The notes under the pieces are model-generated. The model ran no database searches. It had not been told where the DNA came from and worked only from the letters and a program-made list of their open reading frames with translations. The position numbers and the translations under genes are program-made. 64,000 nucleotides of DNA from Solirubrobacterales bacterium (lineage in GTDB: Bacteria; Actinomycetota; Thermoleophilia; Solirubrobacterales; Solirubrobacteraceae): positions 62,001 to 126,000 of the forward strand of contig PKXY01000036.1 of the NCBI GenBank assembly GCA_003132505.1, given 5' to 3'. This document shows positions 18,055 to 28,516 of this stretch, in pieces. The stretch's first letter is position 1. Each line of letters begins with the position of its first letter.

Positions 18055-18095
18055 CCTGGGCCGGCCCAGGTGATTCCGGCCAGGCCCGGGCCTGG
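18055..18095. promoter_or_regulatory. Pair of 16-bp perfect palindromes upstream of gap
   Basis: CCTGGGCCGGCCCAGG (18055-18070) and CCAGGCCCGGGCCTGG (18080-18095) are each exact palindromes, nine bases apart, about 110 bases before the GAPDH start. TGATTCC occurs directly before the first and again between the two (18042-18048, 18071-18077). CTGGGCCGGC also recurs upstream of the hydrogenase operon. They could be operators for a dimeric regulator or hairpins ending the acetate-CoA ligase transcript. Confidence 0.5.
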
Positions 18096-18174
18096 AGCGC
18101 TATCAGTAGAACGCCCGGATCACACTGGGGCACCGACCACCGATGGCGCTGCACCAACCGCGACGTAGGTTTGA

Positions 18175-19263
<1,089 letters not shown>

Positions 19264-19373
19264 CCATTAGTGCGTACGGATGATCACCGTCGCTCGCACG
19301 TAGCCGGCGCGGCTGTGGAAAACAGCGGTGTGGCAATCGGCGGCCCTCAACACTGGGGATGCACGAGAGCTTG

Positions 19374-19411
19374 CTGGGCCGGCTGGGCCGGGTTCCTGGG
19401 CTTGGGCCAGG
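19374..19411. promoter_or_regulatory. CTGGGCC box cluster upstream of the hydrogenase operon
   Basis: CTGGGCCGG occurs twice in tandem (19374-19382, 19383-19391), followed by the near-palindrome CCTGGGCTTGGGCCAGG (19395-19411). The first ten bases, CTGGGCCGGC, are identical to the core of the palindrome at 18055-18070. The cluster ends 70 bases before the likely hydB start. A common regulator is inferred, not shown. Confidence 0.45.
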
Positions 19412-19480
19412 TACTAGTGATGCTCCCCGTCGGGCGCGGGACACCCCGAACCGGCGCGCTTGCGCTCGACGGCGAATAGC

Positions 19481-20641
19481 GTGAGAATCGACGCCGGGAT
19501 GGCACCGCTTGGTGGCTACACGATGGAGCGCGATGCATTCGACGTGCTCCTGGCGGTGCTCGTTGGCGACGGTTACAAGATGGTCGGCCCGACCGTGCGC
19601 GACCAAGCGATCGTCTACGACGAACTGACGAGCAGCACGGATCTACCGGTCGGCTGGACTGACGAGCAGGATGGCGGCCATTACCGGCTTCGCCAGCGCG
19701 ACGATGAGCTGCTGTTCGGCTACAACGTCGGGCCGCACTCGTGGAAGCGCTACCAGCTCCCGGCGGAGGTGCGGCTGTGGCGCGCGCGCAAGGACGAGCA
19801 CGGTGGCCTCAGCGAGCTCCACGAGACGCCACCCGATGAGGTCCGCTACGCGTTTATCGGTGTTCGCGCGTGCGAGCTGCACGCGATGGGGATTCTCGAT
19901 CGCGTGCTGATCGGCGGTGCCCATCCGGACCCGGCCGACCAGGCCAGACGCGAAGGCCACTTCGTTCTCGCCGTCAATTGTGGCCAAGCCGGTGGGACTT
20001 GCTTTTGTACGTCGATGGGGACCGGACCGCGGGCGCAGGACGGTTTCGACCTGGCACTGACCGAAGTGTCCGAGGGCGCTCGCCACTACTTCGTCGTCGA
20101 GGTTGGCAGCGATCTCGGGGCGGGGGTGCTCGACCGAGTGCCACACAGCCACGCCGGCGATGACGAGCTGGGCGCCGCGACTGCTGCCACCGAGCGCGCC
20201 GTCGCGCAGATGGGGCGCGAACTCGACGTGACCGATATTCGAGACCTCCTCTACCGCAACCTCGAGAATCCGCGCTGGGACGAGGTTGCCGAGCGGTGCC
20301 TGTCGTGCGGGAACTGCACGATGGTCTGCCCGACCTGTTTTTGCACGAGCGTCGAGGACGTAACGGACCTTGCCGGCGAGCATGTCGAGCGTACGCAGCG
20401 TTGGGACTCATGCTTCACCGTCGACTACTCGCACATCCACGGTGGTGCAGTGCGCGGCACCGTGCGCTCGCGCTACCGGCAGTGGATGACGCACAAGCTC
20501 GCTACATGGATCGACCAGTTCGGCAGTTCAGGGTGCGTCGGCTGTGGACGCTGCATAACTTGGTGTCCGGTCGGGATCGACATCACCGAAGAGGCACGCG
20601 CGATCCGCGACAGCGACCGGGGGGCCGATGCGTCAGCTTGA
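19481..20641 (+). CDS. hydB: Group 3b [NiFe] hydrogenase, beta iron-sulfur subunit
   Basis: A 4Fe-4S electron-transfer subunit like the sulfhydrogenase beta chain (HydB) of Pyrococcus. The N-terminal half includes [17 protein letters not shown] and [17 protein letters not shown]; the C-terminal half has two ferredoxin-type clusters, [16 protein letters not shown] (from about 20297) and [12 protein letters not shown]. It passes electrons between the hydrogenase dimer and the flavin subunit in the cytoplasm. GTG 19481 or ATG 19523 are both possible starts; neither has a strong ribosome site. First gene of an 11-cistron operon with overlapping or touching reading frames down to hypE. Confidence 0.9.
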   Translation: MRIDAGMAPLGGYTMERDAFDVLLAVLVGDGYKMVGPTVRDQAIVYDELTSSTDLPVGWTDEQDGGHYRLRQRDDELLFGYNVGPHSWKRYQLPAEVRLWRARKDEHGGLSELHETPPDEVRYAFIGVRACELHAMGILDRVLIGGAHPDPADQARREGHFVLAVNCGQAGGTCFCTSMGTGPRAQDGFDLALTEVSEGARHYFVVEVGSDLGAGVLDRVPHSHAGDDELGAATAATERAVAQMGRELDVTDIRDLLYRNLENPRWDEVAERCLSCGNCTMVCPTCFCTSVEDVTDLAGEHVERTQRWDSCFTVDYSHIHGGAVRGTVRSRYRQWMTHKLATWIDQFGSSGCVGCGRCITWCPVGIDITEEARAIRDSDRGADASA

Positions 20642-21095
20642 GGAGCTCGTCGCCGAGTCGCCGACGTTTGCCGCCCTCGCGCCGGCGCACCTCACGACGA
20701 TCGTTGGCTGCGCCGTCAACCAGCACGCCGCGGCGGGCGAGATGCTGTTCCGCGAGGGCACGCCCGCCGACCGCTTCTTCCTGATTCGCGAAGGCCGGAT
20801 CGCACTCGAGATCGACGCTCCCGGTCGCGGCCCATTGACAATCGAGACCCTCCAGGCCGGCGACGTCGTTGGCTGGTCGTGGCTGTTCGAGCCATATCGC
20901 TGGCACCTCGACGGTCGTGCGGTCAGCTCAACGGGGCTCGTGGCGTTCGACGGCGCCTGCCTGCGCGCCAAGTGCGAGGCCGATCACGAGCTCGGCTACG
21001 CGCTGATGCAGCGGTTCGCTGAGTGCCTGATCGAGCGTCTGGAGGCAACGCAACTCCAGTTGACCGACGTCTACGGCCATCCGCGCGTCGCCTGA
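20628..21095 (+). CDS. Cyclic nucleotide-binding domain protein in the hydrogenase operon
   Basis: 155 residues, essentially a single cNMP-binding beta-roll: [28 protein letters not shown], then [17 protein letters not shown] in the place of the phosphate-binding cassette, then a helical C-terminus. It has no helix-turn-helix, so it is not a CRP-type regulator. It overlaps the end of hydB by 14 bases and sits between the beta and gamma subunit genes. I recall similar genes in other bacterial group 3b operons. It may tune the enzyme's activity or assembly in response to a nucleotide, but that is inference. A canonical cassette Arg is not obvious, so ligand binding is uncertain. Confidence 0.85.
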   Translation: MRQLEELVAESPTFAALAPAHLTTIVGCAVNQHAAAGEMLFREGTPADRFFLIREGRIALEIDAPGRGPLTIETLQAGDVVGWSWLFEPYRWHLDGRAVSSTGLVAFDGACLRAKCEADHELGYALMQRFAECLIERLEATQLQLTDVYGHPRVA

Positions 21096-21120
21096 AGCCC
21101 TGAGTCCGGCAAGCGGGCCG

Positions 21121-21924
21121 ATGGTGCCGGCGCTGTTCACGCTCGTCGCTAAGCGTCAGGACACGCTCGACACCTGGACGCTCGAGCTGGAGCCGCGATC
21201 GGGCGCGCGGCTCGCGTTCGCTCCTGGCCAGTTCACGATGCTCTCGGCGTTCGGCACGGGGGAGGTGCCGATCTCGATCAGCGGCGGCGCCGACGGTCCG
21301 CTGACGCACACGGTGCGCGCCGTGGGACTCGCAACACAAGCGATCTGCGACGCCCAGGAAGGCGACGTGCTAACCGTGCGCGGTCCGTTCGGCAGGCCGT
21401 GGCCGGTTGAAGAGCTCGCCGGCGCGGACGTGGTGATCGTCGCAGGCGGGATTGGGCTCGCGCCGCTGCGCCCAGCGATCCTTGCCGTCCTCGCAGACCG
21501 CGAGCGATACGGCCGCGTAGCACTGCTCTACGGTGGCCGCTCGCCCGATCAGCTGCTCTTCGGTGACGATCTGCGCAGCTGGGCGGATCTCGGGATCGAC
21601 GTGTCGGTGACCGTCGACAGTGCCGGACCTGAGTGGCTCGGGCACGTCGGTGTCGTGCCGCGGCTCGTGCACCGTGCCGCCATCGCCGGCGCGCGCGCCG
21701 GCGCGCTGCTCTGCGGCCCAGAGATCATGATGCGCTTCACCGTCGCTGCGCTCGCCGAGCGCGACATCCTCGCGGAGCGGGTGTACGCGTCGATGGAGCG
21801 CAACATGCAGTGCGGGATCGGGCATTGCGGACACTGCCAGCTCGGCCCGACGCTCGTCTGCCGTGACGGGCCGGTGTATCGCTGGAGCGAGCTTGAGCCG
21901 TGGCTTCAGATTCGGGAGCTGTGA
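21121..21924 (+). CDS. hydG: Group 3b [NiFe] hydrogenase, gamma FAD/NAD(P)-binding subunit
   Basis: 267 residues, ferredoxin-NADP reductase fold of the sulfhydrogenase gamma chain. FAD region: [23 protein letters not shown](P) region: [15 protein letters not shown] and [10 protein letters not shown]-terminal [2Fe-2S] site [17 protein letters not shown]. It exchanges electrons between NAD(P)H and the iron-sulfur chain. Group 3b enzymes usually favour NADPH, but cofactor preference cannot be read safely here. Its stop shares bases with the delta-subunit start (TGATG). Confidence 0.92.
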   Translation: MVPALFTLVAKRQDTLDTWTLELEPRSGARLAFAPGQFTMLSAFGTGEVPISISGGADGPLTHTVRAVGLATQAICDAQEGDVLTVRGPFGRPWPVEELAGADVVIVAGGIGLAPLRPAILAVLADRERYGRVALLYGGRSPDQLLFGDDLRSWADLGIDVSVTVDSAGPEWLGHVGVVPRLVHRAAIAGARAGALLCGPEIMMRFTVAALAERDILAERVYASMERNMQCGIGHCGHCQLGPTLVCRDGPVYRWSELEPWLQIREL

Positions 21925-22706
21925 TGGCGGCGCCACGAAAGCAGACGCTCGCGGTGTGGAAGTTCTCCTCGTGTGATGGCTGCCAGCTCAGCCTGCTCGA
22001 CTGTGAGGACGAGCTGCTGACGCTCGCCGAGCAGCTCGACATCGCCTACTTCCTCGAGGCCGGTAGCGCGGTTGTCGACGGGCCCTATGACGTCTCTATC
22101 GTCGAAGGGTCGATCACGACGGCTCACGACGCTGAGCGGATCCGGGAGGTCCGCCGTCAGTCGCGCGCGCTGATCACGATCGGCGCCTGTGCGACTGCCG
22201 GCGGGATCCAGGCCCTGCGCAACTTCGCCGACGTCGATGCCTTCACACGGATTGTCTACGCAACGCCCGACTTCATCAGCACGCTGCGCACCTCAACGCC
22301 GATCAGCGCGCACGTGACGGTCGACTACGAGCTGAACGGATGCCCGATCAACAAACGGCAGCTGCTCGAGGTGATCGGCGCGCACCTCGCACGACGCCGG
22401 CCGCGCGTTCGCGCGCACAGCGTCTGCGTCGAGTGCAAGCGCCGCGGGACGGTGTGCGTGATGGTGGCCCACGGAACCCCGTGCCTTGGACCAGTGACCC
22501 ACGCCGGCTGCGGAGCGCTCTGCCCGGCCTACGACCGCGGCTGCTACGGCTGCTACGGACCAATGGAGAGCCCGAACGCCGCGTCGCTCAGCGCCCAGAT
22601 GCGTGAGCTCGGCAGCGAGCAGCTCGACATCGTGCGCGTCTACCGCACGTTCAACGCGGCAAGTGAGCCTTTCCGCAAGGAGAGCGAGGCGCATGAGCGA
22701 GACTAG
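21924..22706 (+). CDS. hydD: Group 3b [NiFe] hydrogenase, delta (small) subunit
   Basis: The small subunit belongs to the NuoB / 20-kDa family. The proximal cluster ligands start with [12 protein letters not shown] (residues about 16-27), with further Cys in [11 protein letters not shown] and NGCPINKRQ. Additional Cys-rich parts ([30 protein letters not shown]) supply the medial and distal clusters. It passes electrons from the nickel site to the beta/gamma subunits. There is no Tat signal, consistent with a cytoplasmic enzyme. ATG 21924 is preferred over a GTG at 21900 because it overlaps the upstream stop. Its last 14 bases overlap the large-subunit gene. Confidence 0.93.
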   Translation: MAAPRKQTLAVWKFSSCDGCQLSLLDCEDELLTLAEQLDIAYFLEAGSAVVDGPYDVSIVEGSITTAHDAERIREVRRQSRALITIGACATAGGIQALRNFADVDAFTRIVYATPDFISTLRTSTPISAHVTVDYELNGCPINKRQLLEVIGAHLARRRPRVRAHSVCVECKRRGTVCVMVAHGTPCLGPVTHAGCGALCPAYDRGCYGCYGPMESPNAASLSAQMRELGSEQLDIVRVYRTFNAASEPFRKESEAHERD

Positions 22707-23997
22707 GCGGACGCGAACGATCCGCACCGACTACCTCGCGCGTGTCGAGGGCGAGGGAGCGATGTACGTCAAGCTCGAAGGCGACGAGGTGCTCGACGTC
22801 AAGCTGAGGATCTACGAGCCGCCGCGCTTCTTCGAGGCGATGCTGCGTGGCCGCGCCTTCACCGAAGCGCCCGACATCACCGCGCGGATCTGCGGGATCT
22901 GTCCGATCGCCTACCAGATGAGCTCGGTGCGGGCGATGGAGGACGCCTGCGGCGTCGTGATCGATGAAGGGCCGCTACGCGATCTGCGCCGGCTGATCTA
23001 CTGCGGCGAGTGGATCGAGAGCCACAGCCTGCACGTGTACATGCTCCACGCGCCCGATTTCCTCGGTTATCCGGGCGCTGTCGAGATGGCGCGCGACCAC
23101 CGCGAGATCGTCGAGCAGGGCCTGCAGATGAAAAAGGCCGGCAACGCCGTGATGAGCGTTGTCGGCGGGCGTGAGGTCCACCCGATCAACATCCGCGTCG
23201 GCGGCTTTTACCGTGCGCCCACGCGCGCTGAGCTCGGAGCGCTCACCGAACCGCTGGAGCGCGCGAGAGAGACGGCGCTCGCCACCGTTCGCTGGGCTTC
23301 GACACTGTCATTTCCCGACGTCGAACGCTCGCCCGAGCTGCTCGCGCTGCACGATCCCGACGGCTACCCGATCGACCGCGGCCGGATCGTCTCGGACGGC
23401 GGCCTCGATATCGCGCCGGCCGAGTTCTCCGCGCACGTCGTCGAGGAGCACGTGGAGCACTCGAACGCGCTGCACGCGCATCTGCGTGATCGCGGCACCT
23501 ATCTCACTGGTCCGCTCGCGCGCTACGCACTCGCAGCCGATCGGCTCTGGCCGCTCGCGCGCGAGGCCGCCAGCGATGCTGGCCTCGGTCCAGTCTGTCG
23601 TAACCCGTTCCAGAGCATCGTCGTGCGAGCAGTCGAGCTCGTGCAGGCCTGCGACGAGGCGCTTGCGATCATCGAGCACTACGAACAGCCCGACGCCCCT
23701 GCCGTGGCGCTCGAGCCCCGCCGGGGCGTCGGGCATGGCGCCACGGAGGCGCCGCGCGGGCTGCTTTACCACCGCTACGAGATCGACGAGCGCGGCACGA
23801 TCCTCGATGCGGTGATCGTGCCGCCGACGTCGCAGAACCAGCTGGCGATCGAAGAGGATCTGCGCGATGTCGTGCAGCGCCACCTCGATCTCGGCGACGA
23901 GCAGCTCACGCTGCGCTGCGAGCAGGCGATCCGAAACCACGACCCGTGCATCTCATGCGCGACGCACTTCCTTACGCTGACGATCGACCGTGGCTGA
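22693..23997 (+). CDS. hydA: Group 3b [NiFe] hydrogenase, alpha (large, catalytic) subunit
   Basis: 434 residues. The four nickel-binding cysteines are visible as RICGIC (Cys67, Cys70) and DPCISC (Cys419, Cys422). His425 follows, and the nine-residue tail FLTLTIDRG after it is the C-terminal peptide normally removed by the maturation protease. The short length, lack of leader and neighbours place it in group 3b, the bidirectional cytoplasmic NAD(P)-coupled class. It oxidises H2 or reduces protons. ATG 22693. The maturation protease gene starts within its last eight bases. Confidence 0.95.
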   Translation: MSETRRTRTIRTDYLARVEGEGAMYVKLEGDEVLDVKLRIYEPPRFFEAMLRGRAFTEAPDITARICGICPIAYQMSSVRAMEDACGVVIDEGPLRDLRRLIYCGEWIESHSLHVYMLHAPDFLGYPGAVEMARDHREIVEQGLQMKKAGNAVMSVVGGREVHPINIRVGGFYRAPTRAELGALTEPLERARETALATVRWASTLSFPDVERSPELLALHDPDGYPIDRGRIVSDGGLDIAPAEFSAHVVEEHVEHSNALHAHLRDRGTYLTGPLARYALAADRLWPLAREAASDAGLGPVCRNPFQSIVVRAVELVQACDEALAIIEHYEQPDAPAVALEPRRGVGHGATEAPRGLLYHRYEIDERGTILDAVIVPPTSQNQLAIEEDLRDVVQRHLDLGDEQLTLRCEQAIRNHDPCISCATHFLTLTIDRG

Positions 23998-24487
23998 GGC
24001 CGCAACACAGCCGGCGGTGCTCGTGATCGGCATCGGCAACGCGCTGCGCCACGACGACTGCGTCGGTCTCGAGGTCGCGCGGCGCGTGCGCGAGCGAGCC
24101 GCGACGAGCGGCATCGTCGTGCGCGAGCACGAGGGAGAAGCGATCGGACTGCTCGAGATTTGGGATGGTGCGGACGCTGTCGTACTCGTCGATGCCGTTC
24201 ACTCTGGTGCCGCGCCTGGAACGATCCATCGCATCGACGCAAGCTCGGCTCCGGTCCCAGCGCAGCTTGCCGGCGCACACTCGACGCACGCGATCGGGAT
24301 CGGTGAGGCGATCGAGCTTGCACGCGTGCTCGAACGGCTGCCGCGTCAGGTCATCGTCTACGGCATCGAGGGCCAGCGCTTCGAGGCCGGTAGCGGGCTC
24401 TCAGAAGCAGTCGCAGCGGCCGTGGCTCAGCTCGCCGACAGCACCCTCGGCGAGGCGCGCGCGCTCGCCGAACAGGGGATCTCGTGA
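23990..24487 (+). CDS. [NiFe] hydrogenase maturation endopeptidase
   Basis: 165 residues of the HyaD/HycI protease family. The nickel-sensing motif is [20 protein letters not shown], with the conserved Asp of DD followed by Cys where most members have Gly. Then come an acidic residue in [10 protein letters not shown] and [13 protein letters not shown] with the second metal-binding Asp, and the His of GAHSTHAIG. It would remove the FLTLTIDRG tail of HydA after nickel insertion. GTG 23990 overlaps the hydA stop by eight bases. Confidence 0.92.
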   Translation: MAEAATQPAVLVIGIGNALRHDDCVGLEVARRVRERAATSGIVVREHEGEAIGLLEIWDGADAVVLVDAVHSGAAPGTIHRIDASSAPVPAQLAGAHSTHAIGIGEAIELARVLERLPRQVIVYGIEGQRFEAGSGLSEAVAAAVAQLADSTLGEARALAEQGIS

Positions 24488-24750
24488 CGCACGAGCTGAC
24501 ACTGCTCGCGGATATCATGCGCAAGGTCGAACAGGTCGCGAGCGAGGAGCACGCGAGCGCCGTGAGCGCTGTGAGCGTCGAGCTCGGCGCCCTCGCCCAC
24601 ATCTCGCCGGAGCACCTGCGCGAGCACTTCGCGATCGCCGCACGCGGCACGGTGGCCGAGTGCGCGCGTCTGGACATCGACGCGCGCGAGGACATCACCG
24701 ATCCAAATGCCCAGGAGATCATCCTGCGCTCGGTCGAGGTTGAAGGATGA
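24484..24750 (+). CDS. hypA: HypA-like nickel chaperone lacking the zinc-finger domain
   Basis: 88 residues, against about 113-118 for normal HypA. The nickel-binding start THEL, the helix, GALAHISPEHLREHFAIAARGTVAECARL and the last strand EIILRSVEVEG align with the two halves of HypA. The zinc-binding segment that should lie between them, with its two CxxC motifs, is replaced by ITDPNAQ. The His of the MHE motif is at position 3 because of an inserted Thr. HypA normally works with HypB, which is missing from this locus. GTG 24484 overlaps the protease stop; its own stop overlaps hypF (ATGA). Confidence 0.85.
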   Translation: MTHELTLLADIMRKVEQVASEEHASAVSAVSVELGALAHISPEHLREHFAIAARGTVAECARLDIDAREDITDPNAQEIILRSVEVEG

Positions 24751-26915
24751 CTCCCGTCGAGCTCGAGCGACGCCGCGTCCAGGTCAGCGGTGTCGTCCAG
24801 GGCGTCGGGTTTCGGCCCTTCGTGTACACGCTGGCGACGCGCAATCGACTCGTCGGCTTCGTCCGCAACGATGGTGCGACGGTGGTCGCCGAGGTCGAGG
24901 GGCATCGCGAGGCGCTCGAGCGCTTCGCGACCGCGCTCGTCCGCGATGCCCCGCCCACCGCGCGCGTCGCTGATGTGAGCATTACGGCCCTCGCCGCGAG
25001 CGGCGGTCACGGCTTCGCGATCCTGCCCAGCACCGCGGCCGGCGCCGACACGGCGGTGCTGATCGGGGCGGACGTCGCGATCTGCCAGGACTGTCTGCGC
25101 GAGCTGCGTGACCCCCGTAATCGCCGCTACCGCCATCCGTTCATAACCTGCGCGCAGTGCGGGCCGCGCTTCACGATCGCCCGCGCAGCGCCCTACGACC
25201 GCGCAACAACGACGATGGCTGGCTTCGCGATGTGCGAACAATGCCGCCGCGAGTACGACGATCCCAGCGATCGGCGATTCCACGCGGAGACGATCTCCTG
25301 CAGCGCGTGCGGTCCCCGGCTGTCGATGCCACTGGACGACGCGATCGCCGTGCTTCAAGGCGGTGGAATCCTCGCCGTCAAAGGGATCGGCGGTTATCAC
25401 CTCGCCTGCGACGCGACGAGTGAGGCGGCCGTCGAGCGGCTGCGCGCACGCAAGGAGCGCGAGCGAAAGCCGCTTGCCGTAATGACGCTCGATCCCGACT
25501 CTGTCGCGATCTGCACGCCGGCCGAGCAGGAGCTGCTCGCGTCGGCCGCCGCGCCGATCGTCCTGCTCGACGCTCGTCCTGGCGCGCCGATCGCGCGATC
25601 GGTCACGTCCGCCGGCCCCAGCCTCGGGTTGATGACGCCGTACACGCCGCTGCACCACCTGCTGCTCGACGGCGCCGAGCGGCCACTCGTGATGACCAGC
25701 GGCAACCGTCGCGAGGAGCCGATCGCGATAGACGATGACGATGCCCGCCGGCGACTCGGATCGATCGCTGACGCGTTCCTCGGCCACGACCGCCCGATCC
25801 ACCGCCGCTGTGAGGACTCGGTCGTGCGCGCTGGATTCCCGATCCGCCGCTCGCGCGGCTACGCCCCGAGCTGGCTCACACTCCCTCACCCGGCCCGCCG
25901 TCCGCTGGTTGCGGTGGGGGCCTCGATGAAGGCGACTTTCTGTGTCGCCCACGACGAGCGCGCCTGGCTTTCGCCGCACCTCGGCGACCTCGACACGGAG
26001 CCAGCCGCGCGAGCGTTTGCGGCTGACCTCGCGCTGCACCTCGCGATGCTCGCCGTCGAGCCCGAGCTGATCGCCTGCGACCTGCACCCCGACTACGCCT
26101 CGACGCGCTGGGCGCACGAGCAGGACGCCGAGATCGTCACCGTCCAGCACCACCACGCGCACGCGGCCGCCTGCCTCGCCGAGCACGGCCTCGGCGGACC
26201 GGCGCTCGCGCTCGTCTTCGACGGCACCGGCTACGGGCCCGACGGAACCCTCTGGGGCGGCGAGCTGCTGCGCTGCGACCTCACCGGCTTCGAGCGCCTC
26301 GCGCACCTCGAGCCGGTGCAGCTGCCAGGAGGCGAGTCAGCGATACGCGAGCCATGGCGAGTCGCAGCGAGCTACCTCGAGCGCGCCGGACGACCAGTGC
26401 CGTTCGAGCGCTGGGGCGAGGTGCGGCAGAGCTTGCGCGTGAACGCGCCGCGCTCCTCCGGGATGGGGCGACTGTTCGACGCGGTGGCGGCCTTGCTCGG
26501 CGTGTGCGAACGCGTCAGCTATGAGGGACAGGCGGCGGTCGAGCTCGACTGGCTCGCCGGTACGACCCACGCGGAGCCGTATGCCTGCTCGGTCGAGGAC
26601 GGCGTGATCGCCGGCGCGGATCTCGTGCGCGCCGCATTCGACGACCTCGACGCAGGACGGCCCCGTGCCGAGATCGCTGCCGCCTTCCATGAAGGCGTCG
26701 CCGCGGTCGCGGTGCGCGTCTGCGAGCTGGCAGAGCAGCCGCGGCTCGTCGTGCTGTCTGGCGGCAGCTTCCAAAACCTGAGACTGCTCGCATCGGTCGC
26801 CTCGCAACTGCGCGACCGTGGCTTTCGCGTCCTCACGCACTGCAAAGTGCCGGCAAACGACGGCGCGATCAGCTTCGGCCAGGCCGCTGTGGCCGCCGCG
26901 CGGGACGCCGCCTAG
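24747..26915 (+). CDS. hypF: Carbamoyltransferase HypF
   Basis: 722 residues with all four modules in order: acylphosphatase (VQVSGVVQGVGFRPFVY, about 9-90), two zinc-finger motifs (CQDC...CAQC and CEQC...CSAC, about 112-190), YrdC-like domain (GGILAVKGIGGYHLACDAT, about 207-395) and the Kae1-like carbamoyltransferase domain with metal-binding HHHAHAAACLAEHG (about 470) and FDGTGYGPDGTLWGGE. It makes carbamoyl-AMP and passes the group to HypE for the cyanide ligands. ATG 24747 overlaps hypA; its stop touches hypC. Confidence 0.96.
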   Translation: MTPVELERRRVQVSGVVQGVGFRPFVYTLATRNRLVGFVRNDGATVVAEVEGHREALERFATALVRDAPPTARVADVSITALAASGGHGFAILPSTAAGADTAVLIGADVAICQDCLRELRDPRNRRYRHPFITCAQCGPRFTIARAAPYDRATTTMAGFAMCEQCRREYDDPSDRRFHAETISCSACGPRLSMPLDDAIAVLQGGGILAVKGIGGYHLACDATSEAAVERLRARKERERKPLAVMTLDPDSVAICTPAEQELLASAAAPIVLLDARPGAPIARSVTSAGPSLGLMTPYTPLHHLLLDGAERPLVMTSGNRREEPIAIDDDDARRRLGSIADAFLGHDRPIHRRCEDSVVRAGFPIRRSRGYAPSWLTLPHPARRPLVAVGASMKATFCVAHDERAWLSPHLGDLDTEPAARAFAADLALHLAMLAVEPELIACDLHPDYASTRWAHEQDAEIVTVQHHHAHAAACLAEHGLGGPALALVFDGTGYGPDGTLWGGELLRCDLTGFERLAHLEPVQLPGGESAIREPWRVAASYLERAGRPVPFERWGEVRQSLRVNAPRSSGMGRLFDAVAALLGVCERVSYEGQAAVELDWLAGTTHAEPYACSVEDGVIAGADLVRAAFDDLDAGRPRAEIAAAFHEGVAAVAVRVCELAEQPRLVVLSGGSFQNLRLLASVASQLRDRGFRVLTHCKVPANDGAISFGQAAVAAARDAA

Positions 26916-27185
26916 ATGTGCCTCGGGATCCCCGCGCAGGTCGTCGCAGTCGTCGATCCCGAGCTCGGCCTCGTCAAGGTCGACGTCTCCGGCGTGCGAC
27001 GCACCGTCAACACGCTGCTCTTGGAGGCGCAGCCGCCGCTCGGCGCGTGGGTTTTGATCCACGTCGGCTTTGCGATGTCGATGATCGATGAGGACGAGGC
27101 GCTGCGCACGCGGACCTTCCTCGAAAGTCTCGGGGAGCCCTACGACACCGAGCTCGACGAGCTGCGCAGCAGCCGGGTCCAGTGA
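26916..27185 (+). CDS. hypC: Hydrogenase assembly chaperone HypC
   Basis: 89 residues starting MCLGIPAQV, so the essential Cys2 that binds the Fe(CN)2CO unit with HypD is present. The OB-fold continues with VKVDVSGVRRTVNTLLL and the family-typical LGAWVLIHVGFAMSMIDEDEA. It is the stand-alone HypC of the operon; a second HypC-like domain occurs inside the next gene. It begins immediately after the hypF stop and overlaps the SIS fusion gene by four bases. Confidence 0.95.
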   Translation: MCLGIPAQVVAVVDPELGLVKVDVSGVRRTVNTLLLEAQPPLGAWVLIHVGFAMSMIDEDEALRTRTFLESLGEPYDTELDELRSSRVQ

Positions 27186-28516
27186 GCAGCGACTGGGCAG
27201 CCGCGATCGCCCAGCGCGAACGCGTCCTGACGGCGTTCCTGGATGCCGAGCAGGAGCAGATCGCGCTGGCTTGCCACGCTCTCGCGCGCGCTTTTGCTCG
27301 CGGCGGCACGCTGCTGGTGGTGGGCCGCGGCGCTGCAGCGACCGACGCCGCCCACGTCGCCGTGGAGTTCATGCATCCGGTGATCGTCGGGAACCGCGCG
27401 TTGCCCGCGCTCGCCCTACCGAACGACCCAACGGGCGTAGCGACGCTTGCGCAGCTCGCCCGGCCGGGCGACGTGGTCCTCGCGATCGCGCACAGAAAAG
27501 CCGACAGCGAGCTCGACGGCCTGCTTGCCGAGGCTCGCGGGCGCGGGCTGTTGGCGATCGCGCTGCTCGGTGACGGCGGCGACGCAGACGCCGACTACGT
27601 CTTCTCCGTTCCCAGCGACGATACCGCGATCGTCCAGGAGGTTCAGGAGACCACCTATCACGTCCTCTGGGAGCTCGTGCACGTCTTCTTCGGCCATCCG
27701 GGGCTGCTCGAAGAGGCATGCGTCACCTGCTCCGACAGCGCGGTGTCTGCACAAATCGTCGAGCTTGCGGGCGCAACGGCCGTGGTCGAACGCGCCGGGC
27801 TCCGCGACGAGGTGGCGATCGACCTCGTGCCCGACGCCGCCGTCGGCGACCGTGTGCTCTGCCACGCCGGCGTCGCGCTCGAACGCACCGCCGCCGATCA
27901 GGAGGACCCGAGCGGGTTTCTCTATCCGTTCCTTGATGAGCAAGAACACGACCTCGGCGCGGTCCTCGCCGACGTGCAGGCTTCGACGCTGCGGAAGGGG
28001 GTCGAGGTCAGTGCGCTGCGCCGGACGCTCGACATCGCCGCGCTCGACGCCGCCGCTGTCGAGCTCGCCGAGCGCCTCGTGGCCGGTGGGCGCCTGATCA
28101 CCTTCGGTGACGGCGGATCGTCGACCGACGCCCAGGACCTCGCCGCCGACTGTCTGACACGCGGCTGGCCGGCGCTGGCGCTGACCAACGACGTCGCAAC
28201 TCTCACAGCAATCGCCAACGACGTCGGCTTCGAGCTCAGCTTCGCACGCCAGTTAATCGCGCTCGGCCGCGCCGGAGACGTCGCGTTCGCGATCACCACG
28301 AGCGGCTCCTCTGCGAACGTCTTGCGCGGTCTCGAGGAGGCCCATCGCCGCGGCCTCGTGACGATCGCGATCAGCGGTTCCGGCGGCGGACGGCTCGCCG
28401 AACTGGACTGGCTCAACCATTTGCTTGTCGTGGCGAGCGACGACATCCCGCGCCTGCAAGAGGCACACGCGACCATCTACCACGGGCTGCTGGCGACGAT
28501 CGGAGAGGCCGCGTGA
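27182..28516 (+). CDS. SIS - HypC-like - SIS fusion protein
   Basis: 444 residues in three parts. Residues about 1-175: an SIS domain (GGTLLVVGRGAAATDAAHVAVEF) with a degenerate GmhA-type loop. Residues about 179-240: a HypC/HupF-like OB fold starting CVTC (Cys180, Cys183), with RDEVAIDLVPDAAVGDRVLCHAGVAL matching the end of HypC. Residues about 255-444: a second SIS domain close to phosphoheptose isomerase (ITFGDGGSSTDAQDLAAD, ITTSGSSANVLRG, RLQEAHATIYHGLL). It lies between hypC and hypD with 4-bp overlaps on both sides, so it is very probably part of the maturation machine. Its reaction is unknown; a sugar-phosphate-like ligand or substrate is an inference from the SIS fold. Confidence 0.85.
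   Translation: MSSDWAAAIAQRERVLTAFLDAEQEQIALACHALARAFARGGTLLVVGRGAAATDAAHVAVEFMHPVIVGNRALPALALPNDPTGVATLAQLARPGDVVLAIAHRKADSELDGLLAEARGRGLLAIALLGDGGDADADYVFSVPSDDTAIVQEVQETTYHVLWELVHVFFGHPGLLEEACVTCSDSAVSAQIVELAGATAVVERAGLRDEVAIDLVPDAAVGDRVLCHAGVALERTAADQEDPSGFLYPFLDEQEHDLGAVLADVQASTLRKGVEVSALRRTLDIAALDAAAVELAERLVAGGRLITFGDGGSSTDAQDLAADCLTRGWPALALTNDVATLTAIANDVGFELSFARQLIALGRAGDVAFAITTSGSSANVLRGLEEAHRRGLVTIAISGSGGGRLAELDWLNHLLVVASDDIPRLQEAHATIYHGLLATIGEAA

Noticed and set aside
24351-26306. 651-residue open frame on the minus strand opposite hypF and its neighbours
   Set aside because: It is antisense to well-supported genes, is Arg/Ala/Asp-rich without motifs, and reflects the lack of stop codons in GC-rich DNA.
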